A DNA stretch of 64,000 nucleotides from Membranipora membranacea. Lineage: Eukaryota; Bryozoa; Gymnolaemata; Cheilostomatida; Membraniporidae. The notes beneath the pieces were generated by a model. That model was not told where the DNA came from. It worked only from the letters and a program-made list of their open reading frames with translations, and searched no databases. This document shows positions 9,877-22,200 of this stretch, piece by piece. Within the stretch, counting starts at the first letter, position 1. Each line of letters opens with the position of its first letter. Made by a program: the position numbers and the translations under genes. The stretch spans positions 29,672,283-29,736,282 of the forward strand of contig OU612066.1 in the NCBI GenBank assembly GCA_914767715.1, in the 5' to 3' direction.

Positions 9877-12800
9877 ATGGCGATGGTAAGGGGAGGATAT
9901 CCGCCTTCTAACCGAGTTCAGCCTCAAATGCAGTACCAGGCAAGTGATCCCCTTCCAGGAGGGATGCCCCCAGGAGCGATGTCCACAGGAGCGATGCCCA
10001 CAGGAGCGATGCCCGCAAGAACCTCCGAGGCGCCTGAGCCGCCTGTTCATCTTGATCTTAGGGGTTAGTAATTAGGTCTTATTTGCTTCTTGCATTGATC
10101 GATGTAAAATAAAGTTCATACTATAAAGGCATAAAAAATTTTTCAATTAAATCAGAAGTCTGAGATAATGTCGATGACCAATATGAATATCAACATATCA
10201 TTTTAAAGATGGAAAGCTGCCCAGCTATTGAATATGAAAAGCTCAAAAATTATTTGATGCATTGTGTCATCTTATCGAGGAAATGAGGCAGAAAATGCTG
10301 TTTCATCAAAGCAGTGGCGGTGTTAATTTGATGGTAAGAAACTTCAAAACAGGTGAAATGTATTGTTAGAGATTCAGTCTAACATAATACTTGGTTTACA
10401 ATTATATATGATCCATCTAAATTGAGTTTTCGGTTCACATCGTAATTTGTATGATTTTTGTGAATTGATCAAATAAATAATTTGAAAACTATATCACTGT
10501 TCGGAAAAGATCAGATCAGGTGTTTCTGTTCGTGATTTTTCCTCTACCTTTAATGTTCAAGATTGAATTAAAGCTCGTATTTCATGATCACCATAGACCA
10601 CCAAAGGCAGATACGTGTTGTGTCATTTTTGCGTAGCGCTAATTATGCTATCATGAAGACCTGCATTGAGGCCACACAAATTCTTTTTGGATGTTTTCTG
10701 TTTCGCTTTGATTAACCATTTGTACATACAGGATATTCTATCGGAACCCTGCGACGCATATCTAGCTCTTTCTAAATTTGATGCACAAGAATGCCCGAAA
10801 GTGCCCTACAAACCTAAAAGAGCTGTTTTATGGGTATTCTATTTTCCAGTCTGCTGGCAATTTCTGAGTGTTCATGTGACCAAAAGAAGCCATTGCGTGG
10901 TGAAAATACTACTACGCACTGGCTTCTTATTTCAATGGGCAAGTTCTATGCAAACAAGCAAAAGAGAAGACAATAATGGGACTTTCCCCAGTCTTATCAG
11001 GGAGTGGCATGTCTAGCCCTCCCCGGTCTCATCAGGTCCTGAAAAAAAGGGGCCTTTGAGAAGAGGCTAGTTAATTTTAGGAGTAAAAATAAATTTTAAA
11101 AATTTTGAGAAGTAAAATTTTGTTTGTAACCAATTTTATGAAATTTATATTAAAACATAAACCAGTAAAATTTATGAGTACAATTTCATATTTAAAATTA
11201 TTTGTAAGGTTCTTGATCCACAAAATATTATTTTTGTTTCTCTGATATTGTTGGTTTTACCCATTTACTAAACAGGTGCTTCGTGAACATTAACATCCTG
11301 AGTTTTATATGGGTTATACATTAGTTACATGACATTCCCGAGTGGTCAGGTAGCCTGGGGGTGGGTGGGTGGTGAGGGGTACTCGGCCCCATCCCCGAAC
11401 CGACAGCCTGCCCAGGCTAAGTAACAGGGTATTGTCTTAGTGGTCAGGAGCCCTGGGTTAACAAGCGAGCAAATAGTTGCTTCAATGTCGCTACTTCACT
11501 CTCGATTAGATGATTGGCCCACAAGTACCACTCAGACTGCTGTTATTGATCTCGTCTGATGGTATTGACACTAATTATATACAGCATATGAGGAATCAGT
11601 TGGGCTCTGGGATAGCTCTGTAGCTGCTAAATGATGAGAATGCCTTATGGTCTAAACACACCTAAGCGGATTTTACGGATATTACCGCAGCCGCTCCGCT
11701 ACACAACCTCCAAGTGTGTTTAGACCATTAAGAAGGATGTGTCAACTCCCTGCTGTAATTTCTAGCCAATTTGTATGTTTGTATTCTCAATGCCAGACAC
11801 CCGATGCCCACATATCAGAGCTGGTCTTAACATCATTTCTGGTTTTCACTTTGTTAAGATTTGCCCATGGAACCTGCAGATGGATTTGACGTGCCACATT
11901 CTTATATGCCGTCTGACACCACCGGCCTGAAGGATTATGAAGGATATAATGGTGTGGGCTTCCAGCCGGGGCAGTATCTACCACCCCCTCCCACTCCTTC
12001 CTATTCAGACGTTATGGCCAGTGGATCTGAAGATAACATGGAATTCAACCAGTGAGTTTACTGTGGAAAAGATTATTGGTTTTATATGCTTGACAACGAA
12101 GGATCAGATTTACAGATAGAACAATGGGTTTAGATGTGCATCATAATATTGCATAGTGAGCAAAAGTGAATAGCAAATGAAAAAAGACATGACATATCCA
12201 AACAGAGGACCATCAATACTTCATGGTACATGATTATCAGCTAATAATTTCATTAAGGAAAACGAAATGATCATGTTCTTTGCTGAATGCACACTTGGCG
12301 ACTAATCTTTTTTTGCAGAACTGATGACTTATCTGAGGCAGAGGCGAGAGAAGCTCTTCTGGAGTATGTCAACTCAAAAACTTGTTTTGGTAAAGGAGCT
12401 ACCGAAAAGATGGACATGACAGCGATCACACCATGTAATGCTCTCCATGTATGTAGACACTATGTCAGAGCATCTTGTTTATTATATTATCATCATCTTG
12501 TGCACCAAAATTCAGCCGGCTTTTTTTGGTTCTAAAGATGATAAGCTACTAAGTTAGTTACCATATTTCATTGCCAGTAAAAGTAAGAGATGAATTAATT
12601 TGGCTCCATGTTTTTCTAAAACTACTGTAGGTGGTGACAGCCACAGTGGTGAACTATCAGCTGCTAAGAACATATTGTGTATATAGTTTGAACAAGTAGT
12701 TAACTCCTTGTTTCGACAGTAAAACTAAATTGTCGTTTCTATGCCAGATGTGAAATTATCATTGTCAGCGGTGGATCAAATATGGAACAGAGACTTTGGT

Positions 12801-15800
12801 TATAGTCTTGGTGGCATCTGCTTAAAAATGGAATCAATTTGAGCCTTAACATATTTGCCTCTTTACTTTTAAGTATGTGCTGGAGACATTTTGTGAGGGA
12901 AGAACTCTCGCCCGCTCAGAGGTCCCTTATTTAGGTGGAGAAGTGGATGGCTCTCAGTTTGGAGCACCTCCCATGCCCTGGGATATACCATGTGAACCAT
13001 CTGATCACTTCCAAGATCAAATGTACAATATCCCTGTGCCTCACACTGCTGAAGTTAGGGTGAGTGAAGATGAGGTTCCATCGAGTTCTACTCTCTTGGT
13101 GTCATGTAAATGTTTGAGCTCAATCATTCTTATTGAAAATATCAAAAGAAAAGTGCTGCTTTGAATAATCTGTCGGTAAGTTTGGATCTTATCCATCAAA
13201 AAACTTGTATCCGTTTCTCTACTGTCATTGCCACCTCATCCTTTAGCTAAAATGTTATGCCCCCACTGATTCAATAGTGCATGCTGTGTGACCGAGCAAG
13301 AATAATAATCAGTCCCACCTATTGTGGTTAGCCTGTAGCCTTGTCACACTTACCTAGGCTAGTTAGCCTTGTCACACTTACCTAGGCTAGTTAGCCTTGG
13401 TAAGATGCTGCAGTTGTAGCGATCAAAGGGGTAATAGGGAAAATTCAGAACATATTCATGATTTTTGGTTTTATGTATAGAGTGTGAATTGCCTCATGTC
13501 TGTACCAATTTTAGATATGTTTGATTTGTAATGGGAGTAAAATAATCTTGTGTCCAACCTGCTGCGGCTCTGCGTGGGTGAAATGTCGCCGATGTAGGGG
13601 AAGTCGTACCACAGGCTCTGGTGACAGACGCAGAACATGTGCATGGTGTCGTAAGTTTCATACTTTTACTTGTCATGCTTGGCTTTATCAAATCTCAGAA
13701 TATACACTCTGCTTGGTATAATCTATTGCTTGTGATTTGTGACAGAGGTTGCAACCTGAGCGAATCCTCGATGAGTTCTTATATTGACATCAATCCCCTG
13801 AGGCTTATATGTTAGTAATGCAACATCATGCAAACTGCTCTGCACTCAGAGGTTGCAACCGCTGATCAAACCTCAGAGGACCAGCTGTGGCTGCTGTCAG
13901 CATATACGTTAGCAATGGTTATGTTTTGCAAACCTCTATGGTTACAACTGCTAAGTGTGTTTTGACCATTAGACTTCAACCACAAAGTTTCTCCTCAAAG
14001 GCATCTGTATACACCATCTTTATTGTAATGCTCTGGAAATGCAGTTTTCCCAAATTTTTCTCTAAAAATAGCTTTTTAATGCTTATACTGCTGATGCTTC
14101 CTTTGTTTTGTGTTTCTTTCACAGGTGGCAGAGGGAAAAACCAATGCCAAATGTGTCATAATGGAATTATCACATGCCCTCATTGTGCGGGCAAAGGGCA
14201 GGTTGTCAACTATATCCAGCTCACAGTGGCATTGTATGTTAGATAGCTCATTAGTTTCTTTCAATTTTTTACTTCTTTACTGCATATAGCCCACAGCTCT
14301 ACGGTCATGTCATATTGCCCTTGCATTGGAATGTCTTGCAACTTCAACATCTGGCATACGTTTTCATGTGTATAGGTTCACAAGTTCCATTCCTCCTCCA
14401 ATCATTGCAGAGATATTATATTAATCACAAATCTGTAAGATTCTGTTACCAATTTCCCAATGTATAAACTCCCCTTGTCTGCCAGTAAAAGCATTATTTT
14501 GAGTTTGAGCAAGGTGACATTCTGTTATTGACTACTGCCTTTGATTATCCTGGGCAGGCTAGCCTTTGATGCTTTGGAAATTGGATTCCATTACAACCGA
14601 CCCTACCCAACCAAAAAGAAATTCCTCATCCTATTGTAGTATGAACTATAAGAAGGATTATATCCTGGTGCAGACAGAAATGCCCGATGAGCTCATCAGA
14701 ACTGTAGAGGGAGAGCAGGTATTCCAGCAGACTCAGCTGCAGGTTTGTAATGCTTTGCCTCTCCGAGACCTAGTGGATATGCGTAATTTTTTATTTTTCA
14801 AGAAGAAGCGCCTTGCTGTGGTGGTGTTTCTTATTGGCGCTTCCGTAGGATACATAGGCATAATCTTCACATTGCAACAGGACAATCTGAAATTTTCATC
14901 ATTGACCTGCTGTCACTGAAAAAAAGTGCATTGTGGGATACTTATGAACGAGCCTATTCCAAGGCATCTCTAAACCCAAGTAAGTTATGACTAATGAATG
15001 TGAATGCAACTAGATAGATAATGGATGTAACAATCATGAGCTGGTTGGACGTGGATGATGCTGGCAGAACTAGATCTTGATCTAAATCTAGGCGATACAA
15101 TAATACTGCTTTATTCTTGTTGAAGGTGAATCCACTGACTGCGTTTCCAGTGAAAGATCTGAAAGATAATTCTAACAGGCTTATTGAGGCAGAGAAGACA
15201 ATGCATCCTGAAGAACGTCAGAAGAGTCAGGTTTGAAGATATAATATGGTATCACATCTGCTGAATCAACTATGTTTAAACTTGATTTTAATGTTTATAA
15301 TGAGTCATTGATGTTAAATGTTGCATAGAAGAAAAGCCATGTTAGAAAGAGAGTTTCTTTGCTCAGATTTTCATATATATATATATATATTCTATCACAG
15401 GCGGTCATGATAGTCCATCGATTTCTGGGGTTATAGATCCTATCATATGAGTTACAAAGTTATCGTGTAAGGATTTATATCATAATAATGAAACATTGCG
15501 CACCTTCTCACCTAAGCTTTGAGTGAAGATCACAGTCGAAACTGGGCCACAGGCTGTTCATTAGCCTTTGGGAGTATTCTAAATTAGACTGAGAACTGTA
15601 GAAGGTTACCCGGCATCTGATTTCCTCACCATTACTTTTATTGATTCAGCAATCACAAACTTGATCAAAGACAACTATGTTGATCAAGTCGCTTTCTCAT
15701 GTCTAGTCTGAAGGCAACTCCAAAGCTGTCATTATTCTACTATCTATATAATTTTCTTTTTCAGCGACAGACAATAAGAGTCGTTCCAGTGACGCAAATT

Positions 15801-15911
15801 GATTACAAGTTCAAGGACACAGTGAGTAAGTTCTTTGTTTATGGAAATGAGAGAAAGGTTTACTCACCTGACTATCCACAACAATGCTGCTGGGGCTGTA
15901 ACATACTCTAG
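9877..15911 (+). CDS. SSUH2: SSUH2-like protein, copy 2 (9 exons)
   Basis: Exons are 9877-10063, 11859-12051, 12319-12448, 12874-13059, 13515-13650, 14125-14233, 14640-14742, 15126-15230 and 15765-15911, giving 431 residues. From exon 2 onward every exon has exactly the length and phase of its copy 1 counterpart, so the two arose by tandem duplication. The first exon is much shorter: the 27-bp repeat is missing and three to four GAM(P/S)T pentapeptides sit near the same place. The WW-ligand PPSY of copy 1 reads TPSY here (108-111). The zinc region (233-313) keeps six CxxC pairs but has CCGS and CRGSR where copy 1 has CRGS and CHGRG. The first-intron donor G|GTTAGT is weak but keeps phase 1. 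Confidence 0.9.
9961..10017 (+). repeat. 15-bp coding repeat (GAM-P/S-T)
   Basis: About three and a half in-frame units of the type ACAGGAGCGATGCCC lie in exon 1 of SSUH2 copy 2, where copy 1 has no such array. Confidence 0.85.
11643..11731. repeat. Inverted repeat with CTTATGGTCTAAACACAC ends
   Basis: Arms of about 18 bp flank an internal part of about 50 bp in intron 1 of SSUH2 copy 2. A single related end (AAGTGTGTTTTGACCATTA) is at about 13958-13977. It is probably a small non-autonomous DNA element. Confidence 0.55.
13278..13430 (+). pseudogene. Decayed exon 5a of SSUH2 copy 2
   Basis: After a TTCAATAG acceptor-like site the sequence follows exon 5a of copy 1 (TGCATGCTGTGTNAN-GAGC..., then CCCACCT and GTGGTT). 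It has lost cysteine codons and gained an in-frame TAG. A 26-bp palindromic insert present twice in tandem interrupts it. After the insert the match resumes (AGCCTTGGTAAGATGC against AGCCTTTGTAAGGTGC). Copy 2 therefore once had both alternative exons and now uses only the 5b type. Confidence 0.8.
13336..13389. repeat. Tandem duplicate of a 26-bp TAGCC...GGCTA element
   Basis: The 26-mer starting TAGCCTTGTCACAC and ending TAGGCTA occurs at 13336-13361 and 13364-13389, with a 28-bp period. Its ends match the TAGCCTTRTCAC foldback family. The flanks GTTAGCCTG (13327-13335) and GTTAGCCTT (13390-13398) look like a 9-bp target-site duplication. Confidence 0.65.
15370..15391. repeat. AT microsatellite
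   Basis: A run of (AT)n lies in the last intron of SSUH2 copy 2. Confidence 0.85.
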
Positions 15912-16845
15912 ACACCATCGCTGCCTTCTCTACAAGTTTGCTGTCAAAGAATCAGTGTTTTTCAACCGTTATGTCATCAGATAAAAGCTGTGCTCGTCAG
16001 TGCAAACTGCAACAAAATATATTTATTCTGTGATAGATGAAAATTTCAGTAACTCCAAAACCACGTTCAAATGCTGTTGGGCGTCCTCATTATGTAAGGG
16101 ACTTTTTACCAATCAAGGGTTCCATTTTTACACAAGTATTATCGGATTTTTAGTGACTTACTTGTCTTTGTTTGTTTGTGATAAGATATTTTCTCCCACC
16201 GTTTTAATATATGGTTTTGCCGCTCATTTTTATGTTTTGAAGCTGTATGTGTACATGTTGTCCCAAAACTTCAGTCATGTAGAATGCAAATCAAAATGAG
16301 TGCATACTGCGAGCCAAACTACATTTGCATATTATCTATTACAAGGATCCATATGCTACACAAGTATAATTATTTTGCAGATATAATTGAATCTTTTAGA
16401 TATGCAGGATTAAAATATCACATTAATTTCTCTTTTACACATTCTTTCTAAAAAAATACAATAATATTTTTGGTGAAAAAAGTTTGCTGAGTTTCTTCAC
16501 TTTGATATCAGCAATTATTTCTCCTTTCCAGACGGTTTGTAAAATAATCTTTCTAGCAACTTTCATAGCAACAACCATAAAAATGAAGAGACATTTCTCA
16601 AGCAACATAAATTATTTTACTCAGATTTAGAGACCATGCCACACATTTCAGTCCCGGAAGCCTTTGCTGTTGTAATACGTGATTCAATTATCATTACGAG
16701 GTTGTGACCCACAGAAGATTTTCCATGAAGTATTGCTTTAAAGCTTTTCCATATACTATTACTATATGGATTGCTTATATGAGATGTCTCCAGTTAGATA
16801 AATCCCAAAACAGGTCATGCCGTAACTGATAGAAGCCGTTGTATT

Positions 16846-16875
16846 ATCACAGAGTAAGGATCCTTACTCTGTGAT
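16846..16875. repeat. Perfect 30-bp palindrome
   Basis: The sequence reads ATCACAGAGTAAGGA followed directly by its exact reverse complement, centred on a BamHI-type GGATCC. Confidence 0.95.
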
Positions 16876-17819
16876 ATTATGGTGTTTTTTGATGAGTTGC
16901 AGTAATATCATAAGGACCTGACAATGTGAGAGAATGTTCATTATCTAGCAGGTACCTATATGAGAAGAAAGAAAAACCTATTTGCAGTTGTTATATTGCT
17001 TTGGGTTTCCATGTGCTATGTGGTATTTAATTGACAAGCAAAATGCTGTGTAACGAGAATGATACCCGTTTGAGTTGCGCTCTCAAGGGACCTGTCATCC
17101 CTAAATATTGCCTTTACAGTTCTTACTGGGGTATGATTTTATTGATTTTGCAGCAAAGTGACCCTGGGATGACCAAGTTCATCTTGGCTCACGGTCAAAT
17201 AATGATCAATAGGGACATGTGATAGAATTCCTACATATATTCTAGGGACTTTGCAGCTTTCACTTTGATTGGTTCAGGTCGCAGTGTTTTCATCCATTCT
17301 CCAGAAGGGATTTTACTTTGCCTTCAGTTTTGAATTATACCATATATTTTTGGTGTATCTGAATCGAAGTTGTACTTGCATGTGGATAATATCGGCATAG
17401 GACCAATTAGCTTGATCATTGTCTCTCTGACATTGTTAATTATTGTGAACCTAATTGAAAGGAATGCTGTAATAAAGAATTACGCTGTTTTGCAGGATTG
17501 AGCGGTGTTTGATGTTGAAATTTGGTGCTTTGAGGGTATTGTGTAGTGTATTATGTGACGGGCAACAGCAGAGGGGAAGAAGTTGAGGTGTTTCCTTTAA
17601 TCATGGTTGTTCTCCGATAGGCTGATTTAGGAATACCTGATGAGGAGTCCAAGTTTCTCTGAGTACATGTTTCCATACATCCCGAGTGGGTGTTTGTGGC
17701 ATTATATATATTTGATTGCATGTATCCATGCAGAAACCTCATTTCTTTCTTTCATTTGTGATCTCCTCTTTTTTGAGCATCTGACTGCTGCCATTCATTT
17801 TCAATGATTACTTGTGTTA

Positions 17820-18131
17820 TAACTACTACGGGTCCGTTGTCCGTGTAAGCTCTTCGGCAAACAACCTTCCCCGTAGTTCCGCAAACAATTAGAACAGGCC
17901 CGTAGTTCTAGGGGAGGCAGAGAGTCACTGCCTCCCCTAAAATGCTCAGAACAGTGGCCTTAAAACACTATAATTGGATAATCCATGTCAGAATCAGCTA
18001 CTCTGGGATTTCAATTTGGTAATTATACACCTTAAATTGTTTGCGGAAGAGCTTACAGCACCTCTCCTGGACTTGCCTCAAACTTTTACCTCCCCTACAT
18101 TTTTTTCTACACTACGGCCCTGTAGTAGTTA
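17820..18131. mobile_element. Inverted-repeat element, about 312 bp
   Basis: The termini TAACTACTACGGGTCCGT and the complement of TAACTACTACAGGGCCGT form inverted repeats. A second nested pair (GTAAGCTCTTCGGCAAACAA against TTGTTTGCGGAAGAGCTTAC) lies inside. A central hairpin GGGGAGGCAG...CTGCCTCCCC is also present. There is no coding capacity. It is probably a MITE; no clear target-site duplication was found. Confidence 0.65.
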
Positions 18132-19190
18132 TTACTGAATTTACTAAATTTCTCTTTTGCTTCAGGTTACTATCCCTATAGGCTATACAAGGCTAATACA
18201 TTCAGCCTTTGTATTTAGTACTTTCTCCTGAATGTTGTATGCTGAGTTGTATTGCTATTTGGCAAGGAAAGACAATTTGCCTCTACCTAAAAATTAAATT
18301 GCCAGAAGATTCTTGTTTTTGAAGCAAATCACAGATCCACAACTAAGTCTATCAATTGTTTCTACAAATTTTCACATATTATTTTAAAAATATATCTCGC
18401 CAGAATATTAACTGTTCAGGGGCATGAGTGTCCCTTATGTTCCGGTGCCTCGAAGATGGCATGCACTGATCGCTGTATAGTTGAGTTACAGCACCAACTG
18501 TGTTGTAACTTGGTCATTCAACAAGCATGTATATCCTTTCAATGTAATTACAAAACGCACCTTTAGTGCATGCTACCTGAGCCTTTTCCTTTGACCAAGG
18601 TTGATTAACTCTTTTTATTAAAAGTAACAACGAAAATAGATACTACTTTTTGACAGAGTTTTTTCTTTGATTCTATTGAGCACAGGTTGTACAATAATGT
18701 GACATTGCTTTGAAATGGATCCCTGATGACATTGTTATACAATTCATCCCGAGAGAGTTATAGAACAATGGTGAGATGGTTCCGTAGGGTTGCGATGCAT
18801 GCGCTTGGTACGCAAACCCATTATATGTATTACATTACAGATCAAGTATTTTCGTACTGCTGCCAAAAATACGCAGTCACACCTATTCAAATATCAATTT
18901 TTTATGCAACAAACCTAGCCCAATAATCAATATATCAGTGTCCTTTATGTTATTTTTCCATTACCAAACTTCCTTGGGTGAGGCTTATTACATCAGAGTT
19001 ACGTTTGAGCTATCCATATTTTTCCATATTTGTCCTGAGGCAGATTTTTAAACATAGTTAGTTTACACTCTTCTTGTCAATACTAATTTTGTGCTTCCAC
19101 CGAGAGAAAACTTGATTAATCGCGCCTCAATTATTGAACTTGGTGCTTATTTTTTTACTGACTACGCTCATTTGGTATCTAGTTCTGCAG

Positions 19191-19244
19191 ATGCAAAAAG
19201 CAAATTGCAGCTTGTTGAAACCTGATTACATTCACCATGGATGA
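19191..19244 (+). promoter_or_regulatory. Upstream ORF overlapping the SSUH2 copy 3 start
   Basis: An ATG directly follows a TTCTGCAG acceptor-like site and opens 17 codons. Its TGA overlaps the main ATG at 19237 in another frame. If the leader begins at that acceptor, initiation here would compete with the main start. Confidence 0.4.
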
Positions 19245-22200
19245 TCTAGATACTCCTTCCTCTTTCGACGGTAGGTTGACACTTTCTGCAGTATCTCTGC
19301 ACCATAAAAAGTCAGCTTCGGATGGCAGTAGGTGGCAATAACTGATTGGAATGTGAAATGATTGTCATATATCTGAGCAATTTAAACCCAGCAATAGTTT
19401 GGTTCATTGCATTATCAGTAACCTTGTTTCACTTTTTTCCTTTGGTTTTTGACACAATGAAGCTGAAATAACAACAATCTTAGACAATCCTCGATGCACT
19501 TAAGATGATCCCACAGCTTTTTGGAAATGGCAAAAAATTTGTTTAGAACAGCGAAGATCCCTTGAATTGATCTTCAATGAGGCTGATGATAGTTCCACCA
19601 TTATTTGAGGGATGGGTCATTACATCCTGCTCAAAGATTCACATACTTCTACCGGCATGTGCTAAATTTTCCTATCACCTATTGCAGATGTGCTGTTTGA
19701 GTCCGATATCAGTGACTACTCGATTCCTGATGCAGCCACGCCACAGTTTAAGGACTACTGTATCAAAAGAAATCTGGTGTTCAGGACGGGGCAAACGCTG
19801 AACCCACCCTTTCCTCGCTCCATGTCAATGCCTGTGCAGATGCTTCCTCGATCACAGTCTAAGCCTATCGTGGATAAACCGCTCATTGATCTTCACAGGT
19901 ATATATAACAACTTTATTTTCAATCACCTCATCTGCAGATGTTCTCTCAATATCTGAGCAAATATCTGAAAAGCTATGTGGGAGCCATCGCTATAACATT
20001 GACAGCACTCTTCATCACTTCCCGAATAAATATGAGGTCATCTTTTCTATAAACAAAATCATATTTTGGTTTGGTGAAGCTAACGCATTGTTTGAGTGTT
20101 ACTTGGGCAGTGATTTTATGAAATGTTCTCCATGTTTACATCTCAATATTTTAGAAGGTTTCTCTTCTAAGAATAAAATTTTTTACCTTGCCATTTATTG
20201 TTGAGTGCTCAAACAATTCCGGATTAGGCAGCGCCACAGACAAATCAATAACCCACGCGTCTACAGTCAGCAAGCGTTTTTTTAATTTTGTTAGCCTTTG
20301 AGATTTCGACAGGAAAGTTTTACAGACGGCCTTTTTTGTTTCAGAGCTTTTGTGGACTTGTCGGAAGCTGATGTTCGTGAGGCTTTATTAGAACACACCG
20401 ACAAGTATTGCTGTTATGGCAGCGACAGCCTAGAAAAGATGAAAATCACCAATATTATCACATATCATGCACTACACGTAAGTCTCGTAAAGATAGCGAT
20501 GGCATGCCATTTTTAGTGGTGAGAATCACTTGATGCATTCGGACCAAAAATAACCACTGAGATCCGCAAAGAAATCCTAGTATGACTCAACTCTGTTTAT
20601 TTTTGTATTGCGACTATACGGTTGTTCGCTGTAGCACTATGAGTGCAAAGGATAAACATCTCTCTTCACCTTCAGACACACTAATGTAACAAAGAGGTTG
20701 TATACAGGGGTAACAGTAACACCCAAGTTTCAATATGATTCTCGGTTTTCCATCGTAGTAATGAAGATAATGGACATCGAACATCAACATCATAGATTTA
20801 ATAAATCTCTACTAAGTCTTAGGACTAAATACCTATGAAAACACCAAGGGTCACTGTGCCGGTTATAGTTTTAAGCTAGTGTACCGTGTATTTTCCACTT
20901 GGATTTATCGCACAATCACATACAAGGTGCTAGCAGGGAGGGTGCTAGGAGCACGGCAGCTTTATGTGCCATATGATTCTTTAATGTAATCAATTCATTG
21001 TTTTATTTCCTCATTCTTTTTTCAATTTTATAGTATATTTTGGACACATTCTGTGAGATGAGAACAGTTGATATGACCGAGGACCCATATTACGGTGGAG
21101 AGTTTGATGGAAGGAATAATGGTCCCCCGCCCCTACCTTGGGATATTGTCTGTATACCAGCCAAACAATTCAAGACAAGAGATTACAAAATACCCGTCCC
21201 CCACACATACACTATACAGGTGAGCAGAAGGTGTCAAATGGGAAACACTACTTCTCTGACAGGTCATTGCAGAGGTTGTAGATTATGCAAACTTGTTAAA
21301 AGCACCTAATTGTGATAAACTAATACCTCAAAATCAATGTAAACCTACTTTCAATCCGGTCCTTGTATTGTATTGATGTGTTTTTCATGATATGGCCGCC
21401 TGTCCGCCCGCTCAGTAGAAGAAAAGGTGTCCCGAAATCTCTGATTACCTTCAATTTGCAAATTTTCCGATTTGTTTGTGATAGTGATATTATGTAGTGA
21501 CACTTTAGACTGAGCACAACACATGTCTATGCTCTGCTCCTTCATGCACAGAATGATTGTGTTTTGAGAAGGTTAATCGGTCTATACATGTCAGAGTGAT
21601 CGTACAGTTACATGGGCAGGGGATAACTAAAAGAAATATAAAAATATGAGTGAAATAAAGTTTGACTTGTAGTGGATTGAGAAATTATCTTGTGACGTCA
21701 AATGGCTGAGGAGGGAGTCTTTATATTTTAGCCATGCAGTACCTGTGATGGTACCATACAGATGGTATGTGAGCGATGTTGTGGTGAAGGCAGAGTAGAG
21801 TGTAGGATCTGTGGAGGAATGGGTACCAGAGGAGCTGGAGACCACTACAAAGCCTGTCACAGCTGCTGTAAGTTAGCTTAAAGTACACCTTTGTTCACCT
21901 TTCACCGCCATGTCCTGATCAGGTGACGGGGTTTTGCCTGACTCCCAGTAACACAAAACTGTTCCACCTTACTCGATCATTTGTACCACTTTCGTCTAGA
22001 TCTAGCCAGCGGAGGTCGGCATTGATTGATTGTAGGTTAGTCGAAGGTAATTTTAGGTTAGCAGTAGACTCGGTGTGTGATCTAGTATGATTTTTAGTAT
22101 CCCACAATGCAATTTTCTGAAATGGTCTTAAAATCTTTTCCTTGACAACCATCAAGGAAAATCAGTTCAGGCTCATGTGATTTATTCAATTTTTGCTGTT

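Larger units (their letters stand above)
15912..19190. other. Intergenic region between SSUH2 copies 2 and 3
   Basis: The first 700 bp or so is the duplicated 3' flank shared with copy 1. The rest is AT-rich with no supported exon. It contains a perfect palindrome at 16846-16875 and an inverted-repeat element at 17820-18131. Confidence 0.6.

Noticed and set aside
10666-11016. A 116-codon open frame inside intron 1 of SSUH2 copy 2, with an acceptor-like CATACAG
   Set aside because: There is no donor with matching phase and no family resemblance, and copy 1 has nothing similar in its first intron.
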